Assembly: GCF_030813005.1 (NCBI RefSeq)
Contig: NZ_JAUSTU010000013.1
Location: forward strand, 1-64,000
Length of the DNA: 64,000 nucleotides
Direction: 5' to 3'
Source: Robertmurraya andreesenii
Lineage (GTDB): Bacteria; Bacillota; Bacilli; Bacillales; Cytobacillaceae
The notes under the pieces: model-generated
Databases searched by the model: none
Told to the model about the DNA's origin: nothing
Seen by the model: the letters and a program-made list of their open reading frames with translations, nothing else
Shown: positions 8,754 to 18,080 of the stretch, piece by piece
Numbering within the stretch: position 1 is the first letter of the stretch
How the letters are laid out: the number at the start of each line of letters is the position of its first letter
Program-made: the position numbers and the translations under genes

Positions 8754-9554
8754 ATGGCTAAACGCAATAATGTATTTTTATTTCATAAAAATAATGAAGA
8801 ATTGTTGGAAATCGTTCGCCCTTTTTACGAGCATGCAGAGAAATATGGCTTTTCCATTGTCACGGATCACAAGCAAGCAAATATTATTATCAGCTTTGGA
8901 GGAGATGGGGCGTTCCTGCAATCCGTCAGAAAAACTGGATTCCGTGATGATTGCCTGTATGTAGGGATTTCAACTAAGGATAGTCCAAAGCTATATTGTG
9001 ATTTTCACATAAGTGACACCAAAAAAATTGTTGAGGCGATGGCGAATGAACAGCTGGAGGTTCGACGTTATCCGACCGTTGAAGTCACCATTGATAATGA
9101 GTTCACCGTCCATTGCTTAAATGAATTTAGTCTTCGTTCATCCATTATCACCACGATTGCGATGGAAATATATATTGACGATTTTCTTTTCGAAACATTC
9201 AGAGGGGATGGAATTATTGTAGCCACTCCAACAGGCAGTACAGGCTATAATAAATCCGTCAATGGGGCCATTGTCGACCCGCTCCTTCCATCCATTCAGG
9301 TGAGCGAGCTTGCCTCATTAAATAATAATCAATTTCGTACGCTTGGATCATCGTTTATTTTAGGTGGAGATCGCGAGCTTACAATCAAGATCGTTCAGGA
9401 TGGAAATGATCATCCAACAATGGGAATGGATAATGAAGCGCTCAGCATCCAAAAGGTTGAGGAAATCAAAGTCAAGCTAAGCGATAAAATTATTAAGACC
9501 GTGAAACTAAAGGATAATTCCTTCTGGGAAAAAGTTCAAAGAGCCTTTTTATAA
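8754..9554 (+). CDS. nadF: NAD kinase
   Basis: ATP-dependent NAD kinase making NADP, of the second (PpnKB/YtdI-like) Bacillus paralogue type. Motifs: GGDG at 49-52 (phosphate-binding, catalytic Asp), NE at 123-124, GDG at 151-153 and TPTGSTGYNKS at 158-168, all diagnostic. The 266-residue length is typical. ATG 8754 is behind GGAGGATGACAAG. It is monocistronic, ending at a terminator that overlaps its stop codon. Confidence 0.95.
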   Translation: MAKRNNVFLFHKNNEELLEIVRPFYEHAEKYGFSIVTDHKQANIIISFGGDGAFLQSVRKTGFRDDCLYVGISTKDSPKLYCDFHISDTKKIVEAMANEQLEVRRYPTVEVTIDNEFTVHCLNEFSLRSSIITTIAMEIYIDDFLFETFRGDGIIVATPTGSTGYNKSVNGAIVDPLLPSIQVSELASLNNNQFRTLGSSFILGGDRELTIKIVQDGNDHPTMGMDNEALSIQKVEEIKVKLSDKIIKTVKLKDNSFWEKVQRAFL

Positions 9555-9564
9555 AGGCTCTTTG
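9537..9564 (+). terminator. Intrinsic terminator of nadF
   Basis: A 9-bp stem CAAAGAGCC/GGCTCTTTG whose loop contains the nadF stop codon, followed by a T-rich tract. Confidence 0.85.
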
Positions 9565-9608
9565 TATATTTCTCCTATAACAGGTTTTCAGAAACAGTAA
9601 ATTTTCAC

Positions 9609-10541
9609 TTATGCTCCTAGTCCCTTCCCTTTTTTCCATTTAGATTCAATGGATACGATAAGCCTTGTCCGTGATAATGAATAGACGGTTAGCGCACCCC
9701 AAATAAGCATAAAGGACAATAGATGTATTCTTGAAAAATGCTCGCCGTAGAAGAATACTCCTAAAATGAGCGTCAGTGTTGGAGCGATATACTGTATAAA
9801 GCCCAGCATGGAAAGCGGAATTTTCTGAGCTCCCATCGCAAAATATAAAAGTGGCACTGCCGTAGCTAACCCAGAGCCGATCAGTAACAAATCTGTCGCA
9901 ACGGATACGTTGAGAAAAGCAAGGTTCCCCTGGAAAAATAAATAGATGATGTATCCTAGGGCAATCGGCATGACCACCATCGTCTCCAGTGTCAATCCAA
10001 TTGTTGAATCTACTGTAATAAGCTTTTTCGCTAAACCATAAAAACCAAATGAAAATGCAAGTGCAAGCGAAATCCATGGAATCTGTCCATAGGAAACACT
10101 TAAAATAATCACACCTGCTATCGCCATGAAAAAGGATAGATACTGGGCAGGAGATAACTTTTCTCTTAGGAAGATGACTCCTAGTATGACGCTCACAAGC
10201 GGATTGATATAATAACCTAAGCTTGCTTGAATCATATGGTCATGATTGACAGCCCAAATATAGACAAACCAGTTACCGCTCACCAAGAATGAGGCGGTAA
10301 TAAGTGTCCAGAGCTGTCTTTGATTTTTCCCGAAACCCTTCACGGTTACAACGAATTTGGACCATTTTCCTGTTATAAGCAAAAGAAGAATCATCAGAAC
10401 AAAAGACCAAACGATTCGATTGGCGAGGATTTCATCTGCCTTGACATCGTGCAAAAGCTTCCAATAGATTGGAAGAATTCCCCACAGGAAGTAGGAGAAA
10501 GCTGCTTGAATGACCCCTAATTTCATTTCTTTATCTTTCAT
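9609..10541 (-). CDS. rarD: EamA family transporter, RarD type
   Basis: A ten-helix drug/metabolite transporter of the EamA superfamily, RarD subgroup. GVIQAAFSYFLWGILPIYWKLL at the N-terminus and WFVYIWAVNHDHMIQASLGYYINPLVSVILG are near-signature RarD sequences. The two repeated five-helix halves meet at about residue 150. At 310 residues it is slightly longer than average, with a basic C-terminal tail. The E. coli homologue was named for chloramphenicol sensitivity; the real substrate is unknown. It is monocistronic. The ribosome site is weak (GAGGCG). Confidence 0.88.
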   Translation of the reverse strand: MKDKEMKLGVIQAAFSYFLWGILPIYWKLLHDVKADEILANRIVWSFVLMILLLLITGKWSKFVVTVKGFGKNQRQLWTLITASFLVSGNWFVYIWAVNHDHMIQASLGYYINPLVSVILGVIFLREKLSPAQYLSFFMAIAGVIILSVSYGQIPWISLALAFSFGFYGLAKKLITVDSTIGLTLETMVVMPIALGYIIYLFFQGNLAFLNVSVATDLLLIGSGLATAVPLLYFAMGAQKIPLSMLGFIQYIAPTLTLILGVFFYGEHFSRIHLLSFMLIWGALTVYSLSRTRLIVSIESKWKKGKGLGA

Positions 10542-10654
10542 CGCTACGCCTCTATTCCTTCTAGACTCGAAATATCTCCATTATAAACACAAATAGATAC
10601 AACTTCCATCCTTTTTAGATCGTTTCGCAAAAAGAAAGCAGAGGGCATCAATAG

Positions 10655-12256
10655 CTAAACTGTCTCTTTTCTAGAATAAACCATTTCCCCACCGATGACG
10701 GTTTTCTCGACCTTTATCTTAAGTAGCTCATCAGGCCGGCATCCGAAAATATCCCGATCGAGAATGGTAAAATCCGCTAGAAAGCCTTCCTTAATCATTC
10801 CCCTATCCTCCCCATGACAAGCAGCAAATGCACTTCCTTTCGTATATAAGCACACCGCTTCATAGATGGAAAGGGCTTCTTCTGGCCGATAGGCGATTTG
10901 GTTTTCATCGGTCGGACTCGTTCTCGTTACAGCTGCATGAATTCCAAGCAATGGAGAAATGTCCTCTATAGGCGCATCAGAGCCACCAGCACAATGCAAA
11001 TTCTCCTCCAAAAGTGTCTTCCAAGCATAACAATACTTCATCCTGCTTTCACCAATCCTATCTGTCACCCATGGAAAATCAGATGCTACAAAGCTTGGCT
11101 GCAGATCCAAAATGATTGGTAGCTTCTTGGCACGATCAATCAGATCCCTTCGTAATATTTGAGCGTGTATGAGCCGATCCTTCCCGGGCACGTTCAAAGG
11201 ATTTTCCTCGATCGCCTGTAGCGTCATTTCAAAGGCTAAATCCCCTATTGCATGGACGGCGATTGGCATCCTTAGCTCTCTAACCTTTGCAACAAGAGCA
11301 TTTAGCTCCTCCTGCGAGAATATGGCCACACCATTTGTTGTCAGGTCATCGGCATAAGGATGGCTTAATAGTGCCGTTCTTCCCCCTAAGGAACCATCAG
11401 TGAAAATTTTTATCGCTCCGAATTCAATCCATTCGTTTCCTTTTAGAAAATGCCCACCGGCCTTTTGGAAATCATCCATTACTTTATGATGAACGAGCAA
11501 ATGGGCACGAAAATGAGTTCCTTCTTCTTCAATGACTTCTCTAAAAATATTGTATGTTGGGCCAAACCCGTTATAGTAGGATAAATCCTCTGTATGCCCT
11601 CCTGTTAAGCCGTGGCTGTGGGCATCCCGAATCGCAGTTCGAAGTGCTCTTTTAAGATATGAATTAGTGGCCTTCGGAACGGCATCTAAGACAAGAGATT
11701 GAGCCTCTTCCTTGAAGATTCCATTTAAGGCCCCATCTTTATCCTTTCCGATAACACCTTCCACCTGATATTCTTTTCCTTCTACGATCGAGGCTTCCTC
11801 TAAAGCACAGGAATTAACGACTAGTGCATGGCGGCAAATTCTTTTTAATAAAACAGGATGGTTCGAAACCACTGCATCAATATCCGAACGAACAATGGGT
11901 TCAGCCTCTTCCCACAAATTTTCATTCCAACCCTCACCGATCACCCACTCCCCGCCCGCAACACTCTCAGCATAATTCTTCACAGCCTCTAATACTTCCC
12001 TTTTTGAACGATATCTGGAAAGATCGAGGCGGATGAGCTTTTCCCCGTGACCGATGAGGTGTAGATGACTGTCGACAAATCCAGGGAGCAAGGTTTGACC
12101 ATTTAAGTTGATTCTTTTTGTGATCTTATATTTGATTTCAAACTCTTGAATATTTCCAGTTGCAATAATTTTATCATTTTCGGTTAAAATAGCTTCAACC
12201 TGATGCCCCTCCTCCGTCATGGTGTAAATCGGGCCTCCATACCAAAGCGTAAACAT
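10655..12256 (-). CDS. ytcJ: Amidohydrolase family protein (YtcJ-like)
   Basis: A 533-residue metal-dependent hydrolase of the amidohydrolase-3 (YtcJ) type, expected to cleave C-N bonds in an unidentified small substrate. The metal ligands are in LLPGFVDSHLHLIGHG near 58-74, then the HTEDLS and HLLVHHKV segments, AVHAIGDLAFE (metal-binding His), LIHAQILRRD and GGSDAPIEDISPLLGI (catalytic Asp). The start is ATG 12256, after GGGGAGGGAATGA; the frame upstream of it crosses a terminator hairpin and is not coding. It lies 3' of ytcI with a hairpin between, as in B. subtilis. Confidence 0.92.
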   Translation of the reverse strand: MFTLWYGGPIYTMTEEGHQVEAILTENDKIIATGNIQEFEIKYKITKRINLNGQTLLPGFVDSHLHLIGHGEKLIRLDLSRYRSKREVLEAVKNYAESVAGGEWVIGEGWNENLWEEAEPIVRSDIDAVVSNHPVLLKRICRHALVVNSCALEEASIVEGKEYQVEGVIGKDKDGALNGIFKEEAQSLVLDAVPKATNSYLKRALRTAIRDAHSHGLTGGHTEDLSYYNGFGPTYNIFREVIEEEGTHFRAHLLVHHKVMDDFQKAGGHFLKGNEWIEFGAIKIFTDGSLGGRTALLSHPYADDLTTNGVAIFSQEELNALVAKVRELRMPIAVHAIGDLAFEMTLQAIEENPLNVPGKDRLIHAQILRRDLIDRAKKLPIILDLQPSFVASDFPWVTDRIGESRMKYCYAWKTLLEENLHCAGGSDAPIEDISPLLGIHAAVTRTSPTDENQIAYRPEEALSIYEAVCLYTKGSAFAACHGEDRGMIKEGFLADFTILDRDIFGCRPDELLKIKVEKTVIGGEMVYSRKETV

Positions 12257-12276
12257 TTCATTCCCTCCCCAAAAAT

Positions 12277-12308
12277 AAAGGTGCAGACAAAAAATAGTCT
12301 GCACCCTT
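12277..12308 (-). terminator. Hairpin terminator/attenuator between ytcI and ytcJ
   Basis: An 8-9 bp stem (AAGGGTGCAGAC/GTCTGCACCTTT with one mismatch), followed by TATTTTT on the minus strand. It begins 7 bp after the ytcI stop, so it may end ytcI transcripts or reduce read-through into ytcJ. Confidence 0.8.
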
Positions 12309-12315
12309 ATTAATT

Positions 12316-13896
12316 CTACTTCGCACTTTCTAATTCCTTTTGCCTTAATTCTATACGCCTAATTTTTCCCGACGTTGTTTTCGGTAGGTCGGAAACGAAT
12401 TCAATTCTGCGCGGATATTTGTATGGAGCCGTTAAGCTTTTTACATGCTCCTGTAGTTCTTTGATTAGACTAGGATCTCTCTCGTCAACCCCATCTTTTA
12501 GCACAACGAAAGCCTTTACGACATGACCCCTTATTTCATCTGGACTTGCTACAACCGCACATTCCTTCACAAATGGATGCTTTACAAGGGCATCCTCCAC
12601 TTCAAACGGTCCAATCGTGTAGCCTGAACTAATGATGATGTCATCACCACGCCCTTCAAACCAGAAATAGCCGTCTTCATCCTTTTTCGCTTTATCCCCT
12701 GTTATATAATATTCTCCCCTGAATTGCTTGGCCGTCCTCTCAGGGTCCTTGTAATAATGCTTGAACAACGCAGGAGTATCGATATGGACCGCAATATCCC
12801 CGACTTCTCCCGGTTCACATGGTTTTCCATCATCATTGACAATTTCAACACGGTTCCCTGGAATTGGCTTTCCCATTGAACCGGCTCTTAATTCCATACC
12901 CTTTGTTATGCCAACTAAGAGTGTATTCTCGGTTTGACCGTATCCATCACGAACATCGATGTTGAAATATTTCTTAAACGTATCAATGACATTTCTGTTC
13001 AAAGGCTCTCCAGCAGAAACCGCGCTGCGAAGATGAGCGAGCTTATAGTCCTGTAGGTTTTCTACCTTCGCCATCAAACGATACTCTGTTGGGGTACAAC
13101 AAAGAACATTCACAGCATATTTTTCAAGAAGCTGTAAATATTTATTTGGTTCGAATTTACCATGATAGACGAGACCTGTTGCACCCGAACCAAGGACAGA
13201 GAGGAAAGGACTCCAGATCCACTTTTGCCATCCAGGTCCTGCCGTTGCCCATACGATGTCGCCCTCTTCAATACAAAGCCAATTCGGTGCCGCTGCTCGC
13301 AAATGTGCATATGCCCAGCCATGTGTGTGCACGACACCCTTTGGATTCCCAGTCGTTCCTGACGTATAAGAAAGAAAAGCCATATCCTCTTTATCTGTAT
13401 TTGCTAAGGGCAGTTCATCAGAAGCTTGAGCCATTTCATCGTCCAAATGGATCCATCCCGGTTCTTGCTTGCCGACTACAATCTTAGAAAGATGATCAAT
13501 TCCATCCACCTCAGCAAATTGTTCAACATACAGATGGTAGCTAATGATTCCTTTCACATCCCCATGTGAAATGCGGTATTGAAGGTCTTTCGTTTTGAGC
13601 ATTTCGGAGCTTGGGATGACGACAAGTCCGATTTTTAGAGCAGCTATGTAGACCTGATAAGCTTCGATCAATCTAGGAACGATTACTAGCACTACGTCCC
13701 CTTTTTCCAGACCGCTGTTTGTGAAGACATTCCCGATCCTATTTGCATTCCTTATCAGGTCTTGATAGGTTATTTGCTTCGTTTCCCCGTCTTCTGATTC
13801 CCAGATAACCGCAACCTTCTTCGAATCCTCCGCAAACCTTTCCATTTCAGAAACTAAATTATAGCTACTCGGTGCTAACAAGTCTTCCCGTCTCAT
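12316..13896 (-). CDS. ytcI: Acyl-CoA synthetase (MbcS/YtcI-like, AMP-forming)
   Basis: An AMP-forming acyl-CoA ligase of the ANL superfamily, closest in my reading to the Bacillus MbcS/YtcI medium- or branched-chain acyl-CoA synthetases. The adenylation P-loop FLSYTSGTTGNPKGVVHTHG is at about 172-190. DGYGQTENTL (A5), YYITGDKAKKDEDGYFWFEGRGDDII (A7/A8 hinge) and KTTSGKIRRIELR, with the catalytic A10 lysine, all follow in order. The 526-residue length is normal. ATG 13896 is behind TAGGGGGAG. The acyl specificity is inferred from family resemblance only. Confidence 0.88.
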   Translation of the reverse strand: MRREDLLAPSSYNLVSEMERFAEDSKKVAVIWESEDGETKQITYQDLIRNANRIGNVFTNSGLEKGDVVLVIVPRLIEAYQVYIAALKIGLVVIPSSEMLKTKDLQYRISHGDVKGIISYHLYVEQFAEVDGIDHLSKIVVGKQEPGWIHLDDEMAQASDELPLANTDKEDMAFLSYTSGTTGNPKGVVHTHGWAYAHLRAAAPNWLCIEEGDIVWATAGPGWQKWIWSPFLSVLGSGATGLVYHGKFEPNKYLQLLEKYAVNVLCCTPTEYRLMAKVENLQDYKLAHLRSAVSAGEPLNRNVIDTFKKYFNIDVRDGYGQTENTLLVGITKGMELRAGSMGKPIPGNRVEIVNDDGKPCEPGEVGDIAVHIDTPALFKHYYKDPERTAKQFRGEYYITGDKAKKDEDGYFWFEGRGDDIIISSGYTIGPFEVEDALVKHPFVKECAVVASPDEIRGHVVKAFVVLKDGVDERDPSLIKELQEHVKSLTAPYKYPRRIEFVSDLPKTTSGKIRRIELRQKELESAK

Positions 13897-14060
13897 TCGA
13901 ACTCCCCCTAAAAATTGAATTATTATCTAGTCATAATATCAAGTGTTAATTTTATTTTATCGATTTTTCCGAGTAATTTCTAGTTTTAGTTTTTGAAATT
14001 TATTTGAATTTGGCTTTTTTTCTCAAGAAGTTCATTGGAAAACAGCCTCGAAAAAATAAA

Positions 14061-14086
14061 AAGGAGCGGGCCGAAACCCACTCCTT
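14061..14086 (-). terminator. Intrinsic terminator of sspA
   Basis: AAGGAG.GGG pairing with CCC.CTCCTT, then TTTATTTTTT on the minus strand. Confidence 0.9.
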
Positions 14087-14107
14087 GTAGCCATTTTATT
14101 TATTTTT

Positions 14108-14311
14108 TTATTTGTAGCCGCCGCCTAATTGAGATTGAGCCATTGATACTAAACGCTTTGTAATTTCTCCACCAACAGAACCGTTAGCGCGAGAAGTTGT
14201 GTCAGCCCCAAGGTTAACACCAAACTCTGTAGCAATTTCATATTTCATTTGGTCGATTGCTTGTTGAGCACCAGCAACTAGTAGTTGGTTTGAACTGCTG
14301 TTGTTTGCCAT
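14108..14311 (-). CDS. sspA: Alpha/beta-type small acid-soluble spore protein
   Basis: A 67-residue spore-core DNA-binding protein that saturates and protects spore DNA. The GPR protease cleavage region is KYEIATEFGVNLGADTTSR (about 23-41), and the second conserved block is ANGSVGGEITKRLVSMAQ. A short N-terminal tail MANNSSSNQLLV replaces the longer tail of some paralogues. ATG 14311 has an unusually strong AAGGAGGTGAT site, typical of highly expressed spore genes. It is monocistronic with its own terminator, and shows that the organism forms endospores. Confidence 0.97.
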   Translation of the reverse strand: MANNSSSNQLLVAGAQQAIDQMKYEIATEFGVNLGADTTSRANGSVGGEITKRLVSMAQSQLGGGYK

Positions 14312-14521
14312 AGGATATCACCTCCTTGTGAATATAGAGTGTGTTATCCGTATGGTGTTCATTCAAAAAAAACATTGGTAAATTGTTTCAATCAAGACTT
14401 GCCAATCTTGTAAATTTTGGGCAAATAGTCTTTGATCAATTACCGCCTTATACATGTACGTTCTCGCTAGTTTCGTACCGCATAAAACCCGTTCACGTAC
14501 ACGTATAAGGCTAAATAATTT

Positions 14522-15733
14522 TTAGAACAACTCTTCAATCTCATCTTTTTGAGTTTGATCTATAGGTCTAATCTGAATCGTTTCCGTTCCGTTAACCGCT
14601 TCAGCTATGAGCGGGTCAAAATCGATAAAACTCTCATAAAATTCAACCTTTTCCTTCTTCGGCTTCGTTTTCGGTGAAGATGGAACAAAAACCGTACAGC
14701 AGTCCTCGTAGGGTTGAATGGAAATATCATGCGTGTCTATGTCCATGGCAAGCTTAATAATATCCGTCTTATCCATCATTACTAATGGACGCAGGATCGG
14801 TGTACTCGTCACATCATTAATCGCAAACATGCTTTCAAGGGTTTGACTCGCAACCTGTCCAAGACTCTCACCCGTTACAATAGCTAATGCATTGTGCTTC
14901 TCTCGTAGAGCATCAGTAATTCGCAGCATTAATCTTCTGGTCGCAGTCATGGAATAATTCTGTGGAATCTGTTGCTGTATGGCCTGCTGTGTCGCAGTAA
15001 AAGGAACGATATGGAGCGTAAAATAGCCTCCGTTGGCCATGGCGAGCTTTTCTGCAAGGTCGATTACCTTTTGCTTGGAACGTTCACTTGTGAAAGGAGG
15101 GCTATAAAAATGGACTGCTTCAAGCTCTAAGCCCCGCTTCATGGAAAGATAGCCTGCAACTGGGCTGTCTATTCCACCAGAAAGCATCAGCATCGCCTTC
15201 CCGCTAGAACCGCTCGGCAATCCACCAGCACCTTGAATATTCTCACAGGATAAGTAAGTCGCTTCAGCACGAACCTCAATATGCAGATCAATATCAGGGT
15301 TTTTGACATCCACCTTAAGATTAGGAATATTTTTTAATAAATGGGCACCAAAAATTTGATTAATTTCATTCGTATCATAGGCAAATGTCTTATCCGACCT
15401 TCTAGTGGAGATTTTGAAGCTTTTCCCTTCTTCATATACCTGTTCAAATAGTTTAAGAGCTGCTTCCTTCATTTCCTCTAGCTCTCTACTCGTTTTTACA
15501 GCTGGACTGAAGGATTGAATCCCGAATATTCCTCTTATCCGCTCGATGATTTCTTCCCCATTCTCTCCATTTAAGACAATATACATCCTTTCCCGCCCGC
15601 CTTGAACCTTGGCATTAGGAAAGTCTTTAATGGCTCGCTGAATGCTTCGTTGTAGCTTTGTTACAAATTTATTGCGATTTCGACCCTTTGTCGAAATTTC
15701 ACCGTATCGTATCAAAATTCGATCATAGTTCAT
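14522..15733 (-). CDS. thiI: tRNA 4-thiouridine synthetase ThiI
   Basis: ThiI adenylates U8 of tRNA and transfers sulphur to form s4U. There is an N-terminal ferredoxin-like/THUMP region (about 1-165, with GGRERMYIV and ISTRRSDKTF). The PP-loop SGGIDSPVAGYLSMKRG follows at about 184-200, then the FYSPPFTSE motif and GESLGQVASQTLESM. The 403-residue protein lacks the C-terminal rhodanese domain of E. coli ThiI, as in other Bacillus. The upstream cysteine desulfurase ends 2 bp before it, so the pair is translationally linked and supplies the persulphide, as in B. subtilis NifZ-ThiI. Confidence 0.97.
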   Translation of the reverse strand: MNYDRILIRYGEISTKGRNRNKFVTKLQRSIQRAIKDFPNAKVQGGRERMYIVLNGENGEEIIERIRGIFGIQSFSPAVKTSRELEEMKEAALKLFEQVYEEGKSFKISTRRSDKTFAYDTNEINQIFGAHLLKNIPNLKVDVKNPDIDLHIEVRAEATYLSCENIQGAGGLPSGSSGKAMLMLSGGIDSPVAGYLSMKRGLELEAVHFYSPPFTSERSKQKVIDLAEKLAMANGGYFTLHIVPFTATQQAIQQQIPQNYSMTATRRLMLRITDALREKHNALAIVTGESLGQVASQTLESMFAINDVTSTPILRPLVMMDKTDIIKLAMDIDTHDISIQPYEDCCTVFVPSSPKTKPKKEKVEFYESFIDFDPLIAEAVNGTETIQIRPIDQTQKDEIEELF

Positions 15734-15735
15734 CC

Positions 15736-16890
15736 TTATTTCATTACCTCTCTTAATTTGTTTACTGTTTCCTTGATCGCATCTACTACAAAATTCGCTT
15801 CCTCTATTGTATTCTCATGGGAAAGACTAATTCGAATGGCACTTCCCGCGATTTCCTCCGGTACCCCCATTGCAGTTAATGTGCTGCTTCCTGCTTTCTT
15901 TTTTGAGGAGCAGGCACTCGTCGTCGAGACGTAGATGTCTTTTTCCTCTAGTGCATGAACGAAGACTTCTGCCTTAAATCCTTTTACTGAGAAGTTAATA
16001 ATATGGGGAGCGGAGTTAACTGCAGGTGTATGAACAACAATCTCTTCGATATCCTGAATCCCCCTGATAATTGTTTCCTTTAGTTTAAGGATTCGTGGAA
16101 CCTGCTCATCCATATTTTCAAGTGTCAGCCGAAGAGCCTTTGCTAAAGCAACTGCTCCTGCCACATTTTCTGTACCACTGCGGTATTTTCTTTCCTGACT
16201 CCCTCCCGTTAATAGAGGGGAGAGCGTCACACCCTCGCGTACGTATAGAAGCCCTGTTCCCTTTAAGCCATGAAATTTATGACCGGAAAACGAGCATAAA
16301 TCGACATGACTCTTTTGCAGATTCAAAGGCACCTTGCCGACCCCTTGAATATGATCGACATGAAAAAGAACTTTGGGATAGCTTGTCAGAAGAGCCCCTA
16401 TTTGTTCAATCGGCTGTATTGTCCCTACTTCATTGTTCACATGCATCACAGATACGAGAATTGTTTGATCGGAAATAGCATTTGCCAGTTCTCGAACGCT
16501 CACTCTTCCCTCATCGTCAACGGGGAGAATAGTCACTTCAAATCCAAGCTCCTGTAATTGCTTATATGGTTCCTTAATCGAGGCATGCTCAACAGCGGAG
16601 GTAATAATATGATTGCCCCTATTTCGGTGCATAAGCGCAGCACCTTTTACCGCAAGATTATTGCTTTCAGTTCCACCCGAGGTGAAAATAATCTCTGATG
16701 GCTTGACCGCGAGCTGTTCTGCTATTTGCTTCCTACCTTTCGAGAGTAGCTTCTCTGCTTCCCCTCCAATCCGATGCAATGATGATGGATTTCCAAAATA
16801 ATCCGTTGAGACTTTTACAAAGGAATCCACTACTTCTTTGTATGGTTTCGTTGTGGCACTATTATCGAAATAAATAAAATTAGATGTCAA
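15736..16890 (-). CDS. nifZ: Cysteine desulfurase (NifZ/IscS-like), partner of ThiI
   Basis: A PLP-dependent cysteine desulfurase supplying persulphide sulphur to ThiI. The key residues are His102 (SAVEHASI), Asp179 (HVDHIQGVGK) and PLP-Lys205 (SFSGHKFHGLKGTG). The persulphide Cys327 is in VSTTSACSSKKK; its short loop is group II-like by context. At 384 residues it is of normal length. The start is TTG at 16890, nine bases after AAGGTGAG; no ATG fits better. It forms an operon with thiI. Confidence 0.94.
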   Translation of the reverse strand: MTSNFIYFDNSATTKPYKEVVDSFVKVSTDYFGNPSSLHRIGGEAEKLLSKGRKQIAEQLAVKPSEIIFTSGGTESNNLAVKGAALMHRNRGNHIITSAVEHASIKEPYKQLQELGFEVTILPVDDEGRVSVRELANAISDQTILVSVMHVNNEVGTIQPIEQIGALLTSYPKVLFHVDHIQGVGKVPLNLQKSHVDLCSFSGHKFHGLKGTGLLYVREGVTLSPLLTGGSQERKYRSGTENVAGAVALAKALRLTLENMDEQVPRILKLKETIIRGIQDIEEIVVHTPAVNSAPHIINFSVKGFKAEVFVHALEEKDIYVSTTSACSSKKKAGSSTLTAMGVPEEIAGSAIRISLSHENTIEEANFVVDAIKETVNKLREVMK

Positions 16891-17517
16891 TTACATTCAC
16901 TCACCTTAAAAACGTTGATTTAACGGTATTTATTATAGTTCAAACTGTCATAGAAAGCCATTAGCTTTTATAAAAACTAACCAAACGTCAATCATCGGCC
17001 ACTTTTTGATCACTGAAAATCACTTAAGAATGAAGGAAAAGATGAAGGATGAGAGTCGAATTAGAAAGTGTAAATGAAGGGATATACACAATTGAAGTTA
17101 ACGTGAATTCGGAACAAAAGAAACAAGACAATTTTCACAAGCTGGTTTAGAAGAATATTTAGAACTAGCTGACACACTTAACTATTTCCATCTCAAAAGA
17201 GAACCCGTTACTCTAAAAGGGACTTTTTTTAATTATATAACTATAATTATATTAGTTTAAGAAAATTCAAGAATAGAGTAGAATACCCAACAAAACATAG
17301 AAAATTTCAAGCTATACGGAGAAAACATAAAATTCCCTATCTTGTTATATTATTCAAGAGCAGAAAGGGGGAGATACGGAAATGAAGACAAAATAATCTT
17401 GCTAAATGTTGATCTCTTAGCATTTATTTAAGTTCGGTTGGTTGACCAAGTTTCAAATCATTCTTAAGAAAAAAAGAGTTATTTTTCAATCGTATTTAAT
17501 TGAAGAGGACTGATAAA
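16891..17517. other. Intergenic region with a degraded small reading frame
   Basis: About 630 bp without an intact gene. From 17050 on the + strand a 33-codon frame (MRVELESVNEGIYTIEVNVN...) is followed, one frame away, by another coding-like stretch (LEEYLELADTLNYFHLKREP), suggesting a frameshifted remnant of a small gene. The rest is AT-rich, contains ATATAACTATAATTATATTAG-like palindromic runs near 17235, and presumably holds the promoter of the toxin-like gene at 17518. Confidence 0.35.
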
Positions 17518-18063
17518 ATGAAAGCTTTATTTCAAAAAAACTTAAAAATCACTATTCTTATGTTAACTTTTGCATTAGTATTCACTTTAATTCCAATGAA
17601 CACAACGTTTGCAAATTCATTAGAAAACACTGAAAATCTTATAATTTCCGACAAAGTAATTACTCTTTCCAATGAAGAATATCAAGAACTTGTGGATAGT
17701 CTTGAAAATGAAAGTAATATTTCCGCAAATGTTGATAATAATTTTAGCACATTCGCTACAGACAAGCATAATATGTTAAATGATTGGACGACTTTTCTTG
17801 GACGTTCAACTTATACTCATACCAGTTCTGGGGGTATTAGACAATTTACCAATAAGGGAAATAGAACTGCTGCACAAGCGGAGTTCGGTAAGCTCGGTGG
17901 AGGAGGGGAAGTCACATCTTATGTAAGTGGAAACAATATAACTCATGTAAAGAAGACACCAGCTGGGAATGTTACTTTATATACCAGCTCTAGTACGACT
18001 GCTGGTGCACAAAGACCTACTATATCTTTTCTAAAAGATAAGGTGAGATTTCTTGGGGATTGA
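17518..18063 (+). CDS. Secreted protein with toxin-like C-terminal domain
   Basis: A 181-residue Sec-exported protein. The signal peptide is clear: KNLK, a hydrophobic stretch from about 11 to 27, then a TTFANS cleavage context near residue 33-34. A linker (34-80) is acidic and Asn-rich. The C-terminal 100 residues (RTAAQAEFGKLGGGGEVTSY ... AGNVTLYTSSSTTAGAQRPTISF) have the short-strand, glycine-rich look of C-terminal RNase-type domains in polymorphic toxins, including a final Arg-x-Thr-Ile motif. I cannot name the family. The start is ATG 17518, not the TTG 18 bases upstream. A partner gene follows 17 bp later, an arrangement typical of toxin-immunity pairs. Function is inferred. Confidence 0.5.
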   Translation: MKALFQKNLKITILMLTFALVFTLIPMNTTFANSLENTENLIISDKVITLSNEEYQELVDSLENESNISANVDNNFSTFATDKHNMLNDWTTFLGRSTYTHTSSGGIRQFTNKGNRTAAQAEFGKLGGGGEVTSYVSGNNITHVKKTPAGNVTLYTSSSTTAGAQRPTISFLKDKVRFLGD

Positions 18064-18080
18064 TTTTAGGAGGTTGTTTT

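Noticed and set aside
14312..14400. Sigma-G promoter for sspA
   Set aside because: TGAATG and CACTCTA can be fitted, but the -10 is poor and lies almost on the ribosome site, so I did not list it.
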